From positions 1,922,001 to 1,986,000 of the forward strand of contig JAWKRT010000001.1 of the NCBI GenBank assembly GCA_041389495.1: a stretch of 64,000 nucleotides of DNA. The letters run 5' to 3'. Positions 61,032 to 64,000 of the stretch are shown here, piece by piece. Each line of letters opens with the position of its first letter. Position 1 is the first letter of the stretch. The notes under the pieces were generated by a model. It saw only the letters and a list, made by a program, of their open reading frames with translations. It ran no database searches and had not been told where the DNA came from. This DNA is from Myxococcota bacterium (GTDB lineage Bacteria; Myxococcota_A; UBA9160; UBA4427). The translations under genes and the position numbers were made by a program.

Positions 61032-62422
61032 GGGCGGAACGACTCGTCGACGGGGACGGTGAACGTCGCGATGCGGCGGCGGCCCGCCAGGCAGCGCTCG
61101 TTGCCCTGCAGCGGCGGGAACGGCGAGGCCGCGACGAGCGCGCGGCGGCACGACTCGCCGAGCGCGGCACTCGGCGCCGAGCGCACCTCGATGTCGCGCG
61201 CCGTGCCCGACTCGTCGAGCACGAACGAGAGCACGACCTTCGCGTTCGGCGGCAGGTCGGGCGGGAGCTCGAAGCGCTTCCACTCGCCCTTCACGCGCGA
61301 CTCGATCTCGGTCATGTAGTCGTGCACGGACGCGCGCTCGCTGCACGGGATGCCACCGGCCGCCGTGCCGATGCCGCCCGCACCGCCGCCGCCCGCGTCG
61401 ACCGCGCGCGCCGCGACCGCCGTGCCGTGCGCGGCGTCCTCGGTGCCCGCGTCGATGGCGACGGCGCTCGCGCCGCCCGCGAGCGCCTCGCCCGACGCGA
61501 CGCCCTCGACCGATGCGCGCGCCCCGTAGTCGACGTCGCTCGCGGGCGCGGTGTCGGCGAAGCCGCGCGGCGCGGTGACGGCGACGGGCGCGGTCGGCGC
61601 GACGACGCGCGGCCCCGACGTCGCGGCGACGGGTGCGACCCTCTCGGCGGGCGCGACGCTAGGCGTCTCGAAGCGCGCGACGGCGACCGCCTGCGGGCTC
61701 GTCGCGACGAGTGCGCGCGGCGCGACGACGCGCGGCGCCTCGAGCCGTGCGGGCGCGGCCACCGGGCGCGGCGCCGCGGCCGCCTCGATCGTCGCGGCGG
61801 GCGAGGGCGCGGGTGCGACGCGCGGTGCGACGGTGGACGGCGCCGCCGCCGCGGGCCGCGGTGCGGCGACGACGCGGCGCGCGGGCGCGGCGAGCGTGCG
61901 GCGGGGCGCGACGACGCGCCGCGCCGGCGCGGGCTCGGGCACCGGCGCCGTGTCGCGCAGGATGCGCACGGGGATGATCTCCTCGACCACGTCGGGCGCC
62001 GTCCACGCCGAGACGAGCAGCGCCGCGACGAGGCCCGCGTGGAGCGCGAGCGAGAGCGAGCCCGACGCGAGCGCCCGGCCGCGGGAGGCCGGCGCGCGCA
62101 GCGCGAGCGCGAGCGGCGGCGGCGGCGAAGCCGGCGGGCCCGGCGGGCCCGGCAGGCCCGGCGGTGGCGAACGCCGGGCCGAAGGCGCGCCGCGCGCGCG
62201 CGATGGCGCGAGCGGCGGCGGCGCGCGAAGGGCGCGGCGGCGGGGCGGGCTCCGTCCGGCGTCGTCATCGCGCTCCGTTCCCCCCGCGATCCGATCGGCG
62301 CCCGTGCGCGTCCCCGCGGCGCGGGCGCTCGTCCCGGGCCACTCCGACCCCGTGCGCCGCGCGCGCGTTCGGCGCGAACGCCAAACGTAAGAGAGGGGGT
62401 CGAGCGCGCACAACCCCGCCAC
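61028..62422 (-). CDS. TonB-family energy-transducing protein
   Basis: 464 residues as the only unbroken frame (GTG 62422). One membrane helix, SLSLALHAGLVAALLVSAW, lies at about residues 122-140, followed by a Pro/Ala-rich spacer of about 200 residues that spans the periplasm. The TonB C-terminal fold is at 365-464: MTEIESRVKGEWKRFELPPD, NAKVVLSFVLDESGTARDIE, AALGESCRRALVAASPFPPL. The first 115 residues are Arg/Pro-rich and unusual. An ATG with a good ribosome site at 62268 is in another frame, so the true N-terminus may need a one-base correction. Works with the divergent ExbB/ExbD. Confidence 0.82.
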   Translation of the reverse strand: MAGLCALDPLSYVWRSRRTRARRTGSEWPGTSARAAGTRTGADRIAGGTERDDDAGRSPPRRRALRAPPPLAPSRARGAPSARRSPPPGLPGPPGPPASPPPPLALALRAPASRGRALASGSLSLALHAGLVAALLVSAWTAPDVVEEIIPVRILRDTAPVPEPAPARRVVAPRRTLAAPARRVVAAPRPAAAAPSTVAPRVAPAPSPAATIEAAAAPRPVAAPARLEAPRVVAPRALVATSPQAVAVARFETPSVAPAERVAPVAATSGPRVVAPTAPVAVTAPRGFADTAPASDVDYGARASVEGVASGEALAGGASAVAIDAGTEDAAHGTAVAARAVDAGGGGAGGIGTAAGGIPCSERASVHDYMTEIESRVKGEWKRFELPPDLPPNAKVVLSFVLDESGTARDIEVRSAPSAALGESCRRALVAASPFPPLQGNERCLAGRRRIATFTVPVDESFRP

Positions 62423-62523
62423 CCGCGCGCCGCCCGGCGCGGTGTTCGCCGAGAACGCGTCGGGTACTCTCGCCGGCCGCGCGCGCAGCCGGTGCGGCGG
62501 CGCGAGACGGGGGGACGGGCGCG

Positions 62524-63171
62524 ATGTTCACCGCGGAGCACCTGCTCGAGCTGATGAAGATGGGCTGGATGACGAACATCCCGCTCCTCGTCGGCTCGAT
62601 CGCGACGCTCGCCATCTTCTTCGAGCGGCTCTGGACGTTCCGCGGCCTCGACGCGCGCTCGCGCGACGTCGCGGCGCGCGTGATCGACCGGCTCGTCGAG
62701 CGCGACCTCGGCGGGGCGCGCGCGGTCTGCGAGGAGGACGCGTCGCCCGTCGGCGCCATGCTGCGCGCCGGGCTCCGCTGGGAGAACGTCGACCTCGACG
62801 ACCTCTCGCGCATCCTCGCGACCGAGCGCGCCGAGCTCACGGCCGGGCTTCGCCGCGGCATCTGGGTGATCGGCACCGTCGGGTCGCTGGCGCCGTTCGT
62901 CGGCCTCTTCGGCACGGTCGTCGGCATCATCCGCGCGTTCGCCGACATGGCCGAGCACGGCACGGGCGGGTTCGCGATCGTCGCCAACGGCATCGCCGAG
63001 GCCCTCGTCGCGACCGCGGCCGGCCTCGGCGTCGCGATCGTCGCGCTGCTGCTGTTCAACTACCTGCAGGTGCGCGTGCAGGCGCTGTCGGCGGTCTTCG
63101 CGCGCGCGTCGGAGCGCGTCGTGCAGGCGCTGCTCTACGTCGAGTCGAGCGCCGCGGGCGGGCGCGACTGA
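62524..63171 (+). CDS. exbB: ExbB/TolQ-type proton channel subunit
   Basis: 215 residues with three membrane helices (IPLLVGSIATLAIFFERLW; IWVIGTVGSLAPFVGLFGTV; FAIVANGIAEALVATAAGLG plus VAIVALLLF). The conserved FVGLFGTVVGIIRAF and GIAEALVATAAGL stretches are characteristic. TACTCT at 62464 is a possible -10 element. Its stop overlaps the exbD ATG (TGATG). Forms the pentameric proton-driven motor that energises TonB. Confidence 0.93.
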   Translation: MFTAEHLLELMKMGWMTNIPLLVGSIATLAIFFERLWTFRGLDARSRDVAARVIDRLVERDLGGARAVCEEDASPVGAMLRAGLRWENVDLDDLSRILATERAELTAGLRRGIWVIGTVGSLAPFVGLFGTVVGIIRAFADMAEHGTGGFAIVANGIAEALVATAAGLGVAIVALLLFNYLQVRVQALSAVFARASERVVQALLYVESSAAGGRD

Positions 63172-63599
63172 TGGGCGCCTCCTCGCTCCCGACGGGCGAC
63201 GACGTCGACGAGGGCGGCCCCGGCATCGTCGCCGAGATCAACATCACGCCGCTCACCGACATCTTCCTCGTGCTGCTGATCATCTTCATGGTGACGACGA
63301 CCGTGCTGCAGGACGAGAGCAAGAACATCGACCTCCCGACCGCGAGCGAGAGCGACGAGACGCCCGAGGGCGTGACCGTCGCGGTCGACGACACGGGCGT
63401 GCTGCTCGTGAACGACCGGCGCGTCGAGCCGGGGGAGCTCGCCGGCGCGATCGAGACGGCGCTCGCCGGTGCGAAGTCGAAAGTCGTGATCCTGCGCGGC
63501 GACAAGAGCGTGCTGCTCGGACAGGCCGTCGACATCCTCGACACCGCACAGCGCGCGGGCGCGAAGGGCATCGCGCTCGCGACGCAGCCGCCGGAGTGA
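63171..63599 (+). CDS. exbD: ExbD/TolR-type proton channel subunit
   Basis: 142 residues: N-terminal helix EINITPLTDIFLVLLIIFMV with the essential Asp, followed by a periplasmic domain (KVVILRGDKSVLLGQAVDIL). It partners ExbB, with which its gene overlaps by one base. Confidence 0.94.
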   Translation: MGASSLPTGDDVDEGGPGIVAEINITPLTDIFLVLLIIFMVTTTVLQDESKNIDLPTASESDETPEGVTVAVDDTGVLLVNDRRVEPGELAGAIETALAGAKSKVVILRGDKSVLLGQAVDILDTAQRAGAKGIALATQPPE

Positions 63600-63615
63600 C
63601 GCGAGCGCGGCGGCG

Positions 63616-64000
63616 TCAGGCGCCTCGCCGGCGCAGCCAGACGAGGCCGCCCGCGACGAGCAGCAGCTGCGGCACCAGCATGCCGACGCCGTAGAACGCG
63701 CGCAGCGAGTTCTGGATCGGCACGGGGAACTGGATCGTCGCCGCGATCTTCGGGCGCAGCGCGATCGCCGCCTCCCGCTGCGCGGCCCAGTGCACGGCGT
63801 TCATCACCAGGTCGAGGTCGTAGAGCGCGCGCAGGTAGCGGTTGCTCGCGAGGTCGGCGTCGCCGAACGCGACGATGCGCGTCGCGCGCGCGCCGCCGCG
63901 CGCGTACTCGCCGGCGACGACGAGCGGGAGGTAGTCGGTGCGCGTGCCCGGCGGCGGGGCGGGCGCGCGCGTGCCGCGGCCGCGCAGCAGGGACACGTCC
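63616..64000 (-). CDS. GldG-like ABC auxiliary protein, C-terminal part
   Basis: The frame is open to the window edge, so the gene continues beyond base 64000; the last 127 codons are here. ATRIVAFGDADLASNRYLRA, the DLVMNAVHWAAQREAAIALRPK region and a final membrane helix (GMLVPQLLLVAGGLVWL) match the C-terminus of the gliding-motility auxiliary/DUF4350-type component of ABC transporters (GldG). Convergent with exbD, 16 bp apart. Confidence 0.78.
   Translation of the reverse strand, partial: DVSLLRGRGTRAPAPPPGTRTDYLPLVVAGEYARGGARATRIVAFGDADLASNRYLRALYDLDLVMNAVHWAAQREAAIALRPKIAATIQFPVPIQNSLRAFYGVGMLVPQLLLVAGGLVWLRRRGA

Noticed and set aside
57480..61319. 1279-codon plus-strand frame opposite the repeat protein
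   Set aside because: Mirrors the repeat of the sense gene (VAVAVLL, DAPVAVAV) and has no start signal or domain.
62268..62268. ATG start for a separate gene (MTTPDGARPAAAPF)
   Set aside because: After about 20 codons the frame becomes Arg/Ser repeats; better explained as a start belonging to the TonB gene across a frame error.

Overview
The window is very GC-rich chromosomal DNA with dense genes in short operons. Many starts are GTG, and GTGA/ATGA stop-start overlaps are frequent. The gene content points to a free-living, aerobic, Gram-negative heterotroph: TonB receptor, ExbB/ExbD, Rieske oxygenase, P450s, acyl-CoA dehydrogenases, LutABC, sigma-54 activator, PilZ, PEP-CTERM protein. A myxobacterium-like or other former-Deltaproteobacteria lineage (Myxococcota, Binatota or similar) fits best. 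This is inference; there is no rRNA or universal marker in the window to fix it. I see no tRNA, rRNA, CRISPR, IS element, prophage or att site.

Layout. 1-5.3 kb: end of an amidohydrolase, a small membrane protein, an exported DUF3604 protein and two acyl-CoA dehydrogenases. 5.5-15.4 kb: catabolic block with a TonB-dependent receptor, a P450 coupled to a DUF2889 gene, a small outer-membrane-like protein, a D-aminoacylase-type amidohydrolase, a second P450 and a zinc alcohol dehydrogenase. 15.3-26.7 kb: frameshifted NAD epimerase, a UPF0462 (C4orf33-like) protein, an ABC exporter, lutABC, a methyltransferase, a DUF4336 protein, hydroxyacyl-CoA dehydrogenase plus sirtuin, PilZ and YbjN-like proteins. 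26.7-34.2 kb: a SWIM/SNF2 helicase behind a CCA-transferase-like protein that has lost its catalytic motifs, then an RNA methyltransferase with an N-terminal relic domain (frame broken) and an L,D-transpeptidase. 34.4-37.7 kb: PEP-CTERM protein, TPR/beta-barrel protein and FecR protein. 37.8-42.4 kb: Rieske oxygenase and ferredoxin, then a crotonase, thiolase-fold and DUF35 operon resembling steroid side-chain retro-aldolase systems. 42.4-44.9 kb: TetR regulator, SAM methyltransferase and an HgcA-HgcB fusion. 45-51.9 kb: aldehyde dehydrogenase, Cys/Met-rich membrane protein, two glutathione transferases, a Tat-exported class II cholesterol oxidase and an MmyB-type regulator. 52.4-57.6 kb: orphan sigma-54 activator, GPH sugar symporter, rpiA and pgi. 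57.7-64 kb: a 1116-residue protein built from about 40 DxDGDGxxD repeats, translationally coupled to a TonB-family protein and divergent from exbB-exbD, then the end of a GldG-like protein.

Functional themes. Several genes together suggest uptake and oxidation of hydrophobic, possibly steroid-like, carbon: TonB receptor, P450s, cholesterol oxidase, Rieske oxygenase, Ltp2/DUF35 pair, crotonase, acyl-CoA dehydrogenases and a 3-beta-HSD-like epimerase. The most unusual locus is TetR - methyltransferase - HgcAB fusion. It carries the cap-helix N-V-W-C-A-A motif of the mercury-methylation corrinoid protein but altered flanking residues and an altered first ferredoxin motif, and it has a multi-half-site palindrome in its divergent promoter region. 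Short tandem repeats of 13-16 bp recur between genes.
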